A DNA stretch of 64,000 nt from Trigonopsis variabilis (GCA_003707065.3 PPXM03000001.1:1426001-1490000); one strand, 5' to 3'; shown: positions 11,688 through 23,241, counted from the first letter of the stretch. The notes: generated by a model from the sequence alone, not told the origin. Made by a program: numbers and translations.

Positions 11688-12405
11688 TTAATTTTTCTCT
11701 TGTTTTGTCCTGTTTTTCCGGCGAGATTTTTTTCTTTTCCGCTCTGATTTGAAAAAAATGATCCTTGGCGGACAGTACTCTTTAGGGAAAGGAGGAGGCT
11801 GACAAGGCACATAAGTAGCTATTGTATCCATGAGCTTGTCAAAACTCTGGGGCGCTTTGGAACCTCTTAAAGCAATGACCCCCATATTCGTCTGCGTTTT
11901 GGCAACAGGCATACTCATTAGCTTGGCAAGTGACCCTTTTGGCAGTTGGACTAGACGCACTGGGGGAACTCCGAGTTCCTCACCGTAATAGTAACACATT
12001 GAAGGAAAGTGCGCAGTTAGCACAGACGGCCCGAGATCAGAGCGACAGACAAGGACTGCTCGAATAACCTCGTGTTCCGATAATTTACGAGATTCGTCTC
12101 TTCTCTGTCCCAGCCTCTCAGTCACTTCATTCAGCCCATAGATAACATTAGTGATAGCGTACGGTCCTGAATGACACGAATCACTTAAAAATCTAGACTA
12201 GATTAGATATGCGTCGTGCTTATACTCACAAGCCCAACGAATCAAGAATACTGTCCGCCGCTGCAGGTTCAAGATCAATCCTTGGGGTCAACTTGGTGGC
12301 ACGGTCGACTTACCATGGACTTTTAACGAATGGGCTCTCGAGCAGAGGTTTTACTATTGCCTTTTGCTGTTTTTGTGCCGCTTTCACCGACTTGACCTGA
12401 GACAT
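11688..12405 (-). CDS. POP3: RNase P/MRP protein subunit Pop3
   Basis: Exons 12314-12405, 12230-12280 and 11688-12183 give 212 residues. The introns are 33 nt (GTAAGT donor, TTGAC branch, AAG acceptor) and 46 nt (GTGAGT donor, CTAAT branch, AAG acceptor). The N-terminal KPLLESPF matches the KPVLDNPF of yeast Pop3. The core PPVRLVQLPKGS matches its VKLVQLPKS segment, followed by the hydrophobic strand MGVIAL and a very basic C-terminus. Pop3 has an L7Ae-like fold and binds the RNA of RNase P and RNase MRP, which process tRNA and rRNA precursors. The acceptor of intron 1 could instead be 30 nt further in without changing frame. It lies tail-to-tail with BUD4 (148 nt apart) and just downstream of APC8 on the same strand. 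Confidence 0.85.
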
Positions 12406-12549
12406 CAAGTGGGCGGTCGCTACGCTACACTCGCCTGAAGACCAGGCTTCTTCAGCACGAGCATGCAAAATCAATTTACTCCTAATAGTACAAGGTGAAG
12501 CATAGGCAAAATGAGGTAGGATGGCACAGATGACGGTACTGAGCCATTA

Positions 12550-14443
12550 TTATGGCCCTGCTGGTCTTCTGGTGTTTATGCGAGACCGTAGATCTCGCAC
12601 CAGCGCTCGCGCTTCATCCAGGTCGCTTGCAGTTCCCTGGACCAGTTCATTCGCATATTGATAGGCTTTTTGAAAGTCTCCCCGGCTTGTTTCGTACTTT
12701 GCGAGCCACAGCTTTGCTTTGGAGCTTTCGGTTGTTGCCTCTCCTCCTTCCTCTTGCTCGACGCAGAGTTTCATGTAAGAGGCGGCCGATTCCCGGTCAC
12801 CAATCTGTTCGTAAAGGGAAGCCAAGCGACTAAGGATAAGGACGTCTGAATCTGTTCCTGCAAGAGCCATTTTGTAAGCTTTGATTGCTTCGACCGGCTG
12901 GTTGAGCTTTGAATAGCAACTTCCGACAGCCTGCCACATGCGTGAATCATAGGGTTTGAGAACACTGGCGCGTTGGTAGTAGTAGAGAGAATAGAGATGC
13001 ATATCCAAGACTTCGTAGGCCTGTCCAAGACCATACCAAGCCCTGAAATCCTTGTTATTAAGCTCAGTGGCTCGACGATAGGATTCTATGGCAGCGTGAG
13101 AGTTTTTGAGTTCGATATATTCATGGCCCATTAAGGTCCAAGCGCTGAGGTATTTGCGGTTTAGAGTCAAGGCTCGACGATAGTATATGACAGCTTTTTC
13201 ATGTTCGGATTTCAGCGAGTAATAGTTGGCCACGACGCAGCACGTTTCGGGGCGGAAGGGATCGACCGACATGGCCAGTTGAGCTAAAAAGGCTAGTTTG
13301 GGTCGGCGCTCGAGGACGTAGAGGATGTTGGAAAAGCAGTCCAAGTCGTCCAATCGATAAGGATCTTTAGCTAGGATTTGATCAAATTCTTTTTCTGCTT
13401 CGATGTATTCTATCGTCAGCCAGAAGGAGGTTCAAGGTTATACCTAACGAATGATAACTAATCATTGCTTTTTGGACTTTTAAAAAGGTGAATCCAGGAA
13501 AGATATCAATCAGACCCGTCAATAAGGAGTTCAATTGAGGCGACACCTGGTAGAGTTCTTGTTGTACAACGACCAAAAAGATATCAGCCATCAAAGAGGC
13601 ATCAAGGTCAGCTGCGTATTGTGAAAGCTAGAAAAGTCATCAGCATTATAGTCCGTGAACTGCAATCGTACCTTTTCCTGGTTTGATATGGCATGGATCA
13701 ATTCATACCATGCACTCCAGTTCCAGGGAAATATGTTCAAGCTCTTGACCAAATACTTTGCTGCCTCATCGGCTCGTTTCTGAGACCCTAAAATGGACCC
13801 GTACCTTTGACATCGTTAGCGGACACCAGCCAAATATTTCGTGTCTTACAAGTAAAGAAGCATGGGATCATTACTTTCCGTTATAGCCCGTCTCATTTCT
13901 TTCCTTGCCAAAATCTCTGCAACTTTCTTATTCGAGTGTGTTTTATCATCACTGGGTCCTATCCATTAGACCCCGCGCTTGCAAATGCTCCTTGTCTTAC
14001 CCAAGATCACAGCTTCACCATCTTTAGGTCTCTCCCCATTCTATCCTCCGTCAGAAATGTGCGTACTAGAAAAAGTTACCAAAAATTCACAATAGAACCG
14101 CAGGAAAATGCATCGTGAGTTCGTGCAGTCTTCCAGACATGATGCTGCTCGACCGTACTCATGACAAGCAAAGTAACTCCGACTCAATTTAAATTTTGCC
14201 TTTTCCCGGGGTTGCAAAGGCTCTGGAACCCAAAGACCTAACGCCTGCGCATTACCAATTTCTTCGTCTGGATTGCATTCTTTAAAATATTTATCGTCCA
14301 GCCCGTTTAACGCTTCATTGAGCCTTGAATCTCAGCACGGTTTCCTTCAGCGTCACTTACCATTTCGCTCCCTGGAATAAGCAATGCTCTTCCAACGTAT
14401 TGGCAGCATGTTCGAGACATAGCGCCAGCTTCGATTTATCCAT
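12550..14443 (-). CDS. CDC23: Anaphase-promoting complex subunit 8 (Cdc23)
   Basis: Seven exons give 550 residues: 14361-14443, 14080-14323, 14001-14040, 13850-13958, 13672-13804, 13444-13627 and 12550-13409. All six introns are 34-45 nt and phase-consistent. The N-terminus has the Cdc23 signature ending in the FQGAKW segment. The C-terminal half is an uninterrupted array of TPR repeats (for example [14 protein letters not shown] and [13 protein letters not shown]). The length fits the family (about 560-625). Cdc23/Apc8 is a TPR-lobe scaffold of the APC/C ubiquitin ligase that drives anaphase and mitotic exit. It shares a 741-nt divergent promoter with the protein at 15185. Confidence 0.95.
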
Positions 14444-15184
14444 CTGATGATCTGGTTGGATTCTACAACCACCATTACACCTACTACCAACATAGACTAA
14501 ATGCGCAACGATGCTTATAAAGCAGGCTATCAGTGGAATCAAATACGTTTCGCTTGCTTCTTTATGTAATTGATGCGGGAATTGGTTGACTGAACACCCA
14601 AGAATAAGAGAGCGGTGAAATATACTTAAGTAGATAACCTTCAAGATGGTTAATTAGAGTTGAAGGTAGGCAAATTGTATTCCAAGGGCTCTCATTCTTC
14701 ATATTCTCGAATGGTTTCCGGTATTTCCGAAGAAATGCGAGGAAAATACATGTCCTATACGCGATCCGCAGACCAAACATTGATATTCGTACAGTCACCT
14801 CATAAAGATAAGACCACAAACCAATGGGGAAAGTCACCTAGAAACCTTCGACAAAGAGCAGAAATATTGTAAGTGATAGTTCCTTATCACGAGTAGTGTC
14901 GCCAAGGCAGGAATATCCATCGGAAGCACGTTCACAACAGTACTGTCACCCACCTTCTCAGCCTTCTATATATTAGTTAAGACTGAAGCGTGCGATAATA
15001 TTCCGTCACTACAAGTCCCACATGGGCTACCAGCGAAATCTACTAGTCCATTGGAACCCGCAATGCTCATCGCGGTGTCACGTGCCTCTATTCAGTGAGG
15101 TGACTACGCACCGTCACCTCTTTAATTTACAACCAAAAGCGGATACTGCTCGACACACCCAGGCTAACTCGCCGTGAGGGAAAA
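14444..15184. promoter_or_regulatory. Divergent promoter region rich in GTCACC
   Basis: This 741-nt region has no gene but carries five GTCACC hexamers (either strand): 14794, 14833, 14945, the pair forming the inverted repeat at 15097-15120, plus a CACGTG E-box near 15079. About 0.4 would be expected by chance for one hexamer on two strands. It separates APC8 (minus) from the disordered protein at 15185 (plus). Confidence 0.45.
15097..15120. repeat. 8-bp inverted repeat GAGGTGAC-N8-GTCACCTC
   Basis: The perfect arms at 15097-15104 and 15113-15120 are separated by 8 nt, 65 nt upstream of the ATG at 15185. The symmetry suggests a dimeric transcription-factor site. Confidence 0.6.
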
Positions 15185-15766
15185 ATGGAACGAACTACGA
15201 GTCCGACAAAAACCGTACAGACGAGAACTCCTCTAACTCCGGGAGACGCGAACCGAATGACGCGTTCGGGGGCTCTGTCCAAATCGGGCGGCCTTAAAGA
15301 CGCGTCTGGTCGAGATTCAAGGATAAGCAAAAATCAGGAGAATACGATTCGCTTCAATAGAGAGGGTAAAAGAGACGTTGCCTCTCAGAGCCCTGAGAAA
15401 GTCAAGTCTCCTAGGAAGACCAAGGAAGTGGTCAAGGAACGAGTTCCCCTAAGAGAGATGGATCCAAGCGAAGTTCCAGGAATGAGAAACAGTGAAGAGA
15501 GCTCGGAGAGCGACGATTCTCCCAGTCCTTCTCCGTCAAGGGCAGGCCATTCGTCAACATTGGGAAGAGGGAGTCTGAAGCTGGATACAGACTATCAAGG
15601 AATGCCCAGGAGCACCTCGGAAAAATTACTCAAGTCCTACGTTCCAAGTAAGACTTTCAATCCTGAGCTATACTTTGATATCCATCAAGATGAAGAGGAT
15701 ACGGCTGACGATCCACTTGAGCCATTAGAGCCAGAAGATGGAGGGCAAAAGGAGAATCGCTGCTGA
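15185..15766 (+). CDS. Unrecognised disordered protein with RxxL and KEN motifs
   Basis: A 193-residue single-exon protein that I cannot assign to a family. The N-terminal half is basic and rich in Ser, Thr, Arg and Lys. A Ser-rich segment near 105-125 (ESSESDDSPSPSPSR) looks like a casein-kinase or CDK target. The most ordered-looking part is residues ~142-168 (SEKLLKSYVPSK followed by FNPELYFDIH), and the end is acidic. RxxL sequences at 14-17 and 86-89 and a KEN at 189-191 resemble APC/C degrons, but these are short and common. The gene is divergent from the APC/C subunit gene CDC23. A cell-cycle role is only a guess. Confidence 0.75.
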   Translation: MERTTSPTKTVQTRTPLTPGDANRMTRSGALSKSGGLKDASGRDSRISKNQENTIRFNREGKRDVASQSPEKVKSPRKTKEVVKERVPLREMDPSEVPGMRNSEESSESDDSPSPSPSRAGHSSTLGRGSLKLDTDYQGMPRSTSEKLLKSYVPSKTFNPELYFDIHQDEEDTADDPLEPLEPEDGGQKENRC

Positions 15767-15905
15767 GGTTGATGGGAATTAATGTAATGGCAATTAGTTG
15801 GGTATATTAACTGATCAAACAACTCGTACATTATCTTGATATTATACAGCTGGTCCGTCAGAGTAAACAGTCTAAGAGGGCAATCATCCTAACACGAGCA
15901 AGAAA

Positions 15906-17572
15906 CTATCCGCTATTTGAAGAAATGTGCCTCTCTTCTATCGTGATAGATTCAGCCTCAGGCTCAGCAACTCCATCTTGTATACCTTCAGGCGCCCTAT
16001 CGTCCTTTTCTTGAGAGATTGAATCCTTGCCCGTTGCATTTGCGGGAGGTTCAGCGATACCTTTTGCCGTAAGGTAATCGAATATTCCATCCTGACCCTT
16101 AAAGTAGTCAATGAAGCCGAGAAACCCATAAAAAAGATTGTCCTTAGCTTCACCCTCGTAAATTTTTGGATAGATGAAATTACGCTTCACGTTCTCAATC
16201 TCAGCCTCATAAGGTACAAAGGTGAGAGGCTCATGTCCAAAGTTCTGGAGACGGCCATTGTAGCCGTCATACACTGGTCTCTCCAACAGTAAACCAATTC
16301 CTGGGGCCTTAGGGATATTGACTCGGCTAGGGCCAAACGCTTGAGTGATTCGCTCCAAGGGACACCCAGTGCGGACGACAAGAGTGGCCATACTAATCAT
16401 TTTTCGAATCTGATGAAGCATAAATGACTGACCGTGGATTTTGACAGATAGCCATTCGGTGCCATTGATGATTTTGGGATCTGACACATTAAGACTCTTC
16501 ATCACCCGCTTGGCACTTGGATCATGGTACGCCTTTCCGACGGTGAAATTATGGAAATTATGGACGCCTTCATATTTCTTGAAGGCCTCTCTAATTATCT
16601 CTAATCGCTCAGAGCTTATTCGATACCGTCGTCTCGCATCATTTTCGATATTCTTGATCTTCCTCCACACCTGATAATCTTCGGGATTGAGCTCGACTAC
16701 CATGTCTGGACGGGCGCCTGGTTCCATGCGAGTGAACAAGTCGCTCAAGACCTGATCAAGGTGTTCAATGACCTCAGAGGTGATCCCATTGCTTTGTAAT
16801 TCCTCTTCAACTTCTTGCCACCACTTTTCACCTTCTGGGTCAGGCCGTATAGCATCCGTATCCCCCTTGGCATTTTCAGTTATGCGGTCAGCCATGGGAG
16901 ATCGCGGTTTTGGCGGTAGAAAACAGTAGGATGGCAGCATGTATTCATATATCCGAGAATTGCACAGCTTTCTAGCATCAAACGATCCGTTCACTCGAGA
17001 AATCCCGTAAACCCTTAAACTTGGAGGTAGCTCTTTATTTAGTAATTCAACTGCGTCTGGTATTCCCTCTATCAATTTAGCCGAAACCACGTTACCAGCA
17101 GCATGCACTCCTTTATCAGTCCTCGCAGCCCTAGTCAATGAATTCTTCTTGGGATCGCTCGAATTAGCATTCGAGATCAATCCTACTTTTCCCAATGCCG
17201 CAAATAGGGTTCCCTCAATCGTTGGAAAAGGAGGATTATACTGCATTCCGTAAAAATCTGATCCTCCATATCCAATTAAAATCGCCATTTTCTTCTTGGG
17301 CCGGCGTTCCTCTCTATTGGGATTGGGAGGTCGAGCCTGTTTGGCCTCCTTCTCACCGTCTATTGGCTCCTCTGCCTTTCTAAAAGCATTAGCACACACT
17401 TCTCAAAAGAAAAAAGAACAGTTCCCTCCTTACTCACATTCCTCCGCACTCACCGTTTTTCGACTTGAGATTCTGATTCCTCAACGCCATCGTTGGATCT
17501 TGACTTATCGTCTTGATCCACTTGCTTTTCAGCTTGAGAAATTCTCTCCTCAGATTTCTCCACATCCGTCAT
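15906..17572 (-). CDS. PUS1: tRNA pseudouridine synthase Pus1
   Basis: Exons 17454-17572 and 15906-17379 give 530 residues. The 74-nt intron (GTGAGT donor, GCTAAT branch, TTTTAG acceptor) is long for this window. The TruA-type core starts at KKKMAILIGYGG. The catalytic Asp (about residue 128) lies in the motif RTDKGVHA, followed by the family segments SCFDARK-like (SFDARKLCNSRIYEY), GVHNFHNFT and FMLHQIRKM. Pus1 isomerises uridine at several tRNA positions and in U2 snRNA, in the nucleus (and mitochondria in some species). The highly charged N- and C-terminal tails are typical of fungal Pus1. It converges on the gene at 15185 and is divergent from NIP7. Confidence 0.94.
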
Positions 17573-17770
17573 AATACCTCTCGTCGCTCCCTTTTCTGTT
17601 GGAGACGATTTGGAGTCGTTGCAAGGTAAAGGAGCAGCGGCAGGGAAATTTTTCTTCCCAAACCGTTACACGATAAAAATTAGTGCTTGATCTTTTGACG
17701 AGCGCAGATAGAACAAGGGTTGGTTCTAATTTGACGAAAGACAGCATTTTAAGAGCTTGAAACTGACACA

Positions 17771-18316
17771 ATGAGACTTCTAACTGAAGAAGAAACTAAA
17801 GTTCTGTTTGAGAAACTGGCCAACTATATCGGTCGAAACATCTCTCATTTGATAGATCGTCCCGATGATCCTCATTGCTTCCGACTTCAAAAAGACAGAG
17901 TTTATTACGTTCGAGAAGAGATCATGAGACTAGCTACTAGTGTTGGACGTCCTAACTTAATGTCGTTGGGAATCTGCTTTGGCAAGTTTACTAAGTCGGG
18001 CAAATTTCGTCTTCACATCACAGCACTGGACTATATTGCGAAATATGCTCAATATAAAGTGTGGATTAAGCCTAATGGTGAAATGCCATTTCTTTATGGA
18101 AATCATGTGGTCAAAGCTCACGTGGGCAAGATGAGTGATGATATTCCCGAGCATTCTGGAGTTGTCATCTTTTCCATGACAGATACTCCTCTAGGATTTG
18201 GTGTTACTGCGAAATCAACGTCGGAATCGAAAAGGCTAGAGCCTACGGGGATTGTTGCATTCAGGCAAGCAGATATAGGTGAATATCTCCGTGAAGAAGA
18301 TAGCCTCTTCACCTAA
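17771..18316 (+). CDS. NIP7: 60S ribosome biogenesis factor Nip7
   Basis: A single-exon 181-residue protein with the expected length. It begins MRLLTEEE, contains the conserved [19 protein letters not shown] segment, and has a C-terminal PUA domain (residues ~95-170) with [11 protein letters not shown]. Nip7 binds pre-60S particles and is required for 27S pre-rRNA processing in the nucleolus. It is divergent from PUS1 (198 nt between start codons) and convergent with SRP72. Confidence 0.97.
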   Translation: MRLLTEEETKVLFEKLANYIGRNISHLIDRPDDPHCFRLQKDRVYYVREEIMRLATSVGRPNLMSLGICFGKFTKSGKFRLHITALDYIAKYAQYKVWIKPNGEMPFLYGNHVVKAHVGKMSDDIPEHSGVVIFSMTDTPLGFGVTAKSTSESKRLEPTGIVAFRQADIGEYLREEDSLFT

Positions 18317-18423
18317 TTTGTCCATTTATCCTATCTTGTACATTAAAAAGTGGTTCTGGTTGATTTTAATCCTTCGTCAGACTCGTAGATTTAGTAATAC
18401 ACAATCATCTCATGCCAAACTTT

Positions 18424-20280
18424 TCACTTCTTCCCCTTCTTCTTCCGGCTCTTGCCGCTTGACACTGAAACACTCGGGCTTGGAGCTCGCATATCTGACT
18501 CTTTGACATTATCCACCGCGCCTCCTTGTGTCAGTCCAGCCTTTGCCCCCTTTTTGCCTTTCTTCGGCTTATAATAAGTCCTATCTCTCATTGGCAGCCA
18601 ACGCTCAGGATCAGGTGTGGCATTCTCGTCATAATTTTTAGGCAATTTTGATTTCTGTTTCGACTTCTTCTTGATCCTAAGCTGGGGCTCTTCATTTTCA
18701 GATTTACGCTTGACTGGCCCCAAATAGACGCCCTGGGTTTCAAGAGCATCGACATCCACATGTGAACAAAGGTCTTTCACTGAAGGCAGGTCACTTGCAA
18801 GCGAAGTGGCCTTGTCATAGTCAAGAGAGGCATAGCCAGCTACAAGGCCAGCAAGCCTTGATTCTTGGTTCATCCGTCCATTGCTGAATATGCTTACCGC
18901 TGTCTTAACTTTATCTGAATCAGAACTGGCGATATTGTCGATAGCATATTGCTCCTCAATTACCGTCTTAGCGGGCTGATCTGGGCATGTTTTCCAGTAC
19001 TCATAAGCACTAGAAAGAAGACGAGATACCTCGCTCTGGTTGCCGGTGAGCTTATGGAGATGAGTTAAAGTTCCAACAAGACCGGGGGAATGAGCAAGAG
19101 AAGGATGAGATGCAAGAAGATTCTTCTGGACACTTGAAATTACAGAAAGAGCAGCCGAGGTATTACCAGCCTTGATATGCAGATAAGCCAAACCGAAGGA
19201 TGCAGCAACATCAAGTTTGTCTTTCTTGATACGCTGATTCAGCAGGCGCCGGGTGCGGTTAACATGGGAGTCAGCAAAAGCATCCAAAGGTAAATCAAAC
19301 AAATGAGGAGAAAGATCAAAAGGGAATTGGGTTGTATACTCCTTGATCTTTCTTTTCAAAGATGGCCGCCCGCTTAAGGAATCAATCAAAAGTCTGTCTC
19401 TGGCTAATATTTGGGCTTGAAATGGGAGATAGATAGAGCCAGCGCCATTGCCATGTCCATCATAGGTTTCCATCAATCTTGAAGCCAAAAAAGGATTGAT
19501 ATCTTCTATTGGTGACAAACTAAGCAGTAAAGTTCTAGCCAGTACCCGTGTTTCTTGATCTTTGATATCACCAATATTGATGCTTTCCAAAACATCTTGA
19601 GCTTGTTCAGTTCTTCCAAGCATAAAATGACAATAAGCGGCCTGGATTATAATAGGAGTAGTCTCGGCAGCCATTTCAGCCGGAGATAGATCCAGTTCGC
19701 TGACCAGTACTTTGGCTTGGGCCAAAGCTTCGAGCGCTTCGGTGTACTCTTTTTGGCGAATCAATCCAAAAGCAACGTTGAACGCTTCCTCTTCAGTCTG
19801 GAACTGAAATCCGTGCTCCTTGACGTAGAATGGCTCACTTGACTGAGCAGCAAGATTGGCGTCAATTGCTAGATTGTTGATCTTAACATCGAACGATTCA
19901 TTAGCCACCGCGGTTCCATTACTAGCAAGTTCTTTATACAAAGCTCTCGCTTGCTCGAATTTCCCTTTTCTATAAAGCACTTGCGCTTGGAGATGCGCCA
20001 GAGCCCGCGATGATTCGTATCCTGGTATCGAATCCCTTTTACCTAGTCTATATTCTGCATAAAGCCTCCAAACCGAGTTTTCATGTAAAGGGAGAGCTAT
20101 AACTTTGGCGTAGCGCTCCAATTCAATCAAAGCTCTTGCTTTTGATTCGAGTGCCCGAGTGTTCGATGGATCTTTGGCAAGGATAGAATCGGCAGTTTCA
20201 ATCATTTCCTGAAATTGATCTTTTTCTGAATGGATCTCCAACTGATCTAATAGAGCAGTCAGAGTCTGCGAGGGAGGCAT
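18424..20280 (-). CDS. SRP72: Signal recognition particle subunit SRP72
   Basis: A 618-residue single-exon protein. TPR-like helices fill residues ~5-500, and the C-terminal basic region has the SRP72 RNA-binding signature near DPERWLPMRDRTYYKPK followed by poly-Lys. SRP72 pairs with SRP68 on the SRP RNA and helps target secretory ribosomes to the ER. The open frame extends 35 codons upstream of the chosen ATG (20280) to another ATG at 20385, but that extension is hydrophobic and atypical. MPPSQTLTALLDQLE matches the usual N-terminus. A CAGTCACA octamer lies at 20421-20428 upstream. Confidence 0.92.
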   Translation of the reverse strand: MPPSQTLTALLDQLEIHSEKDQFQEMIETADSILAKDPSNTRALESKARALIELERYAKVIALPLHENSVWRLYAEYRLGKRDSIPGYESSRALAHLQAQVLYRKGKFEQARALYKELASNGTAVANESFDVKINNLAIDANLAAQSSEPFYVKEHGFQFQTEEEAFNVAFGLIRQKEYTEALEALAQAKVLVSELDLSPAEMAAETTPIIIQAAYCHFMLGRTEQAQDVLESINIGDIKDQETRVLARTLLLSLSPIEDINPFLASRLMETYDGHGNGAGSIYLPFQAQILARDRLLIDSLSGRPSLKRKIKEYTTQFPFDLSPHLFDLPLDAFADSHVNRTRRLLNQRIKKDKLDVAASFGLAYLHIKAGNTSAALSVISSVQKNLLASHPSLAHSPGLVGTLTHLHKLTGNQSEVSRLLSSAYEYWKTCPDQPAKTVIEEQYAIDNIASSDSDKVKTAVSIFSNGRMNQESRLAGLVAGYASLDYDKATSLASDLPSVKDLCSHVDVDALETQGVYLGPVKRKSENEEPQLRIKKKSKQKSKLPKNYDENATPDPERWLPMRDRTYYKPKKGKKGAKAGLTQGGAVDNVKESDMRAPSPSVSVSSGKSRKKKGKK

Positions 20281-20494
20281 GATGACGGTTGCTAGGAAAA
20301 GTCTCCAACTCGCAAGAAGCCAAAGAGACAACCAGACTGCGATTGCAAGATGGATACATTCTTTTATAGAAGTGCCAAAGGTCATGATTTTACAACTTTT
20401 ACAATATTTTATTTACATAACAGTCACAAATAATGAAAGTCCTTATCACCTCTGCGTCTGATAATTCCCAGAAGTTGCGATCGGATAAGATCGT

Positions 20495-22048
20495 TTAGTC
20501 ATGTACCAGCTTCCAGAGACGAGAAAACGCCATATTGTCCCTATCAGCGATGTAATCTGAAGCAGAATAACCCAGAACAGCAGCTATTTCCGAACTTTGA
20601 AGACCTTGGATACGCGAGATCTCCAAGGACGAGTAGTTTGAGAGCGCCTGTCCAATCGTTTCAGCATTCTTTTCCAATGTTTCAGGAGCTAGATCATCGA
20701 TCAATTTGGTGTCCACGACTGCTATACTGACGGCTTCCGCAGCATGGAAGTTGCCACTGGTCCCAATAACGCCAGCAGGCAAAAGCCCTGCCTTATTCGA
20801 ACGAGTCACAGCATTCTGTGCACCTTTGTCGATGTAGATAGTTCCATGAGATGTCAGACCATGTAGGATCCAGAATTTACGGTCTCGGATGGGATGAGGG
20901 TTAGGAAGGAAACGGGTATGAAGGGGGACATCTTCATCAGACTTATTAGTTCCCTGAGTGGGAGCACCGGTTAAGGGAGAGTATTCACGTACCAGGGCAT
21001 GGGCAATCATTGTTGGGGTTATGTTAGTGGCAGTGGTATTGTCTGCCGTCACCATCTCGGGAGTCTTTGAGTCATGATGTAGAACTTCTGGGGTGCTTGG
21101 GATGGTTCTTTGCTTTTGAATGTGATTGATGATGGCAGTAATATTTCCAGGCACAGAGCTTCTGGTCACAATGACCGTAACCCCAGCACTGGTCGCCAAC
21201 TCAGCAGCAATAAGCTTGGTGGTCATTCCTCCAGTCCCGACATTACTACCTTTTGAAGACACTATATGTTAAGGCAAGAAGGATAACAGTTACTCACCAT
21301 CAACCTCCAATTGCGCTATGTCTTCCACTATCGCGATCGGTTTGGCATTGGGGTCGCTTCTAGGATTCCCAGAATAAAGACAGTCCACATCAGTCATAAG
21401 GAAAAGAAAGTCCGCGTTGACCATACCTGCGGTTATAGCTGATAAGGTATCATTGTCGCCAAACTTGATTTCCTACGTTGTTCTTAGCGCAAAATCATTC
21501 TTTGTGACTTACCATCACCGATAAAGAGTCGTTTTCATTAACAATGGGAATCACGTCCAGATTTAATAGCTCGTTCAGTGTATTCTGAGCATTCAAGTAT
21601 TGTTGGCGCTTAGAGTTAGTTCGGCCTTCAATCATAGATCCCTACATCCATAATGTCACTCCTTGTAAGTAGGATCTGAGCGACTGGTTGCTCAAATCTA
21701 CCGAATAAATCATCCCACAATGACATTAATTTACATTGACCAACAGCAGCGGTAGCCTAATGTTAGTATGGCCGTCATTGTACTAGTATTTACCTGGTTC
21801 ACTGCCATTGATTTGGATCTGCGGTCTCGATTCAGTCGCCTTAATCCCATAGCAATGGCCGCTGATGAGACAATCACAATATGGTGTCCGTCTCGTCGGA
21901 GTCTCACCAAGGTCTCTACCATCAGCGACATGATCGCCAACCGCGGCTCATGGGTCTCTTCATCACAGATGGATGACGTCCCTATTAATTAGACCACAAT
22001 ACACGACGGTTTCCTACCTAACTTCACAACAATAGTCAGCTTCTTCAT
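20495..22048 (-). CDS. PRO1: Glutamate 5-kinase (gamma-glutamyl kinase)
   Basis: Six exons give 455 residues: 22018-22048, 21794-21981, 21646-21756, 21513-21608, 21298-21472 and 20495-21261. All introns are 36-40 nt. The N-terminus [11 protein letters not shown] opens the amino-acid-kinase domain. [41 protein letters not shown] and [10 protein letters not shown] follow, and GTGGMTTKL forms the ATP-site loop. A PUA domain closes the protein ([13 protein letters not shown] near residue 345). The enzyme phosphorylates glutamate in the first step of proline synthesis in the cytosol. Residues ~285-325 form a polar insertion. Its 5' end faces ATP23 across 441 nt. Confidence 0.96.
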
Positions 22049-22489
22049 TGATTAAATTATCAAACTGAATCTTTGGGAGGTCTGCTCTGGTGGTCAAAAC
22101 CTGGAGCGTCATACCGCTACAGAGAGACATTTTTCTTGGTCGAGGAAAGAGGGTCTAAAGAAAAATGCAAAGCTATAGAGCTTGAAAACCATTATCAAGA
22201 GTATATTTAACAAGTTTCTCATACGTATACCCAGATTTCAATGATTGTAATCGAGACTAGTGGCACATAGATCTCTATCTGTACATTTACATCTAACGCG
22301 ATTTTTCCTCTTATTATATAAGTGCACATATCATAAGCTTGGAAGTCAAAAAGACTTGTTTCCATTCTTTTCTGTTATTATCAACGCTGGCGCTTTTTGT
22401 AATTTTTCTAGCGATGCTCCGCCCTGCGTCCATCTCATTCCCAGTGCGACGACCCTCGAACCTGAAAACTGCCCTCAGTCTCTACGGCT
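22049..22489. other. PRO1/ATP23 divergent intergenic region
   Basis: This 441-nt region lies between two divergent start codons. No additional gene or distinctive motif was recognised. Confidence 0.5.
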
Positions 22490-23241
22490 ATGACTGACTC
22501 AGCAGTCGGATCCGGCGACAATAAGAACCCGAAGCATGAGGTTGATAATGCGAAGAGCGACTCATCCGTCTTGGAATGGTGGAAAAAGACCATCTTGTAC
22601 AACTTGAACGTTGGGCTGAGCGAGGAGGAGAAAAGTTCATACAAGGAAGAATATATGAGCCGATGGGCTGTAAAACAGGAAAAATTGTGCAATCAGCACA
22701 AAGAGTGGCTTTTCCAATATAGTATGCTAGCTGCGAATCCGATGACTAACTTGAAGGTCCCATAGTTCTTTTTCTTCGTAAAGAAATCGAAAAGGCGGGA
22801 GGAAATATCAACCCGAGGTCGGTCAAGTGCAAGCCATGTGAAGATATGAAGGGAGGCGGGTTCAATCCAGCGTTTGGGATTCTTCTTTGCCAGGACAAGC
22901 TACTTTCCGAACGGCAGATAGAAGAAGTCCTTGCTCATGAAATGGTTCATGCTTACGATTTCTGTTCATTCAATCTCGATTTTTCAAACTTGCGGCATCA
23001 TGCCTGTACTGAGATCCGGGCGTCCAATCTTTCTGGAGAATGCCGATTTTGGAAACAGTATACTCATGGAGCAGTGGAGCATATCGGCCGAGGGCAACAG
23101 GCTTGCGTTCGACGGCGAGCGATTCTTTCGTTGATGGCCAACCCTGCTTGCAAGGATAAAGAGCATGCGGAAAGGGTGGTAGATTCAGTATGGAACTCAT
23201 GTTACAATGACACCCGTCCGTTTGAAGAAGTCTACAAGTAG
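22490..23241 (+). CDS. ATP23: Mitochondrial inner membrane protease Atp23
   Basis: Exons 22490-22721 and 22757-23241 give 238 residues. The 35-nt intron has a GTATG donor, an ACTAAC branch and a GAAG acceptor. The zinc-metalloprotease motif HEMVH is at residues 138-142, and paired Cys residues (CKPC, and others in the C-terminal half) are the redox-sensitive cysteines of the family. Atp23 sits in the intermembrane space, processes the Atp6 precursor and helps assemble the F1Fo ATP synthase. It converges on the Aurora kinase gene with 102 nt between stops. Confidence 0.95.

Noticed and set aside
20281-20385. 35-residue hydrophobic extension of SRP72
   Set aside because: It starts at an ATG, but SRP72 is cytosolic and orthologues start near MPPSQTL; the extension is most likely leader sequence.
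20421-20428. CAGTCACA upstream of SRP72 as a HomolD box
   Set aside because: An octamer on two strands is expected about twice in 64 kb. SRP72 is not a ribosomal protein gene, so there is no context to favour function.
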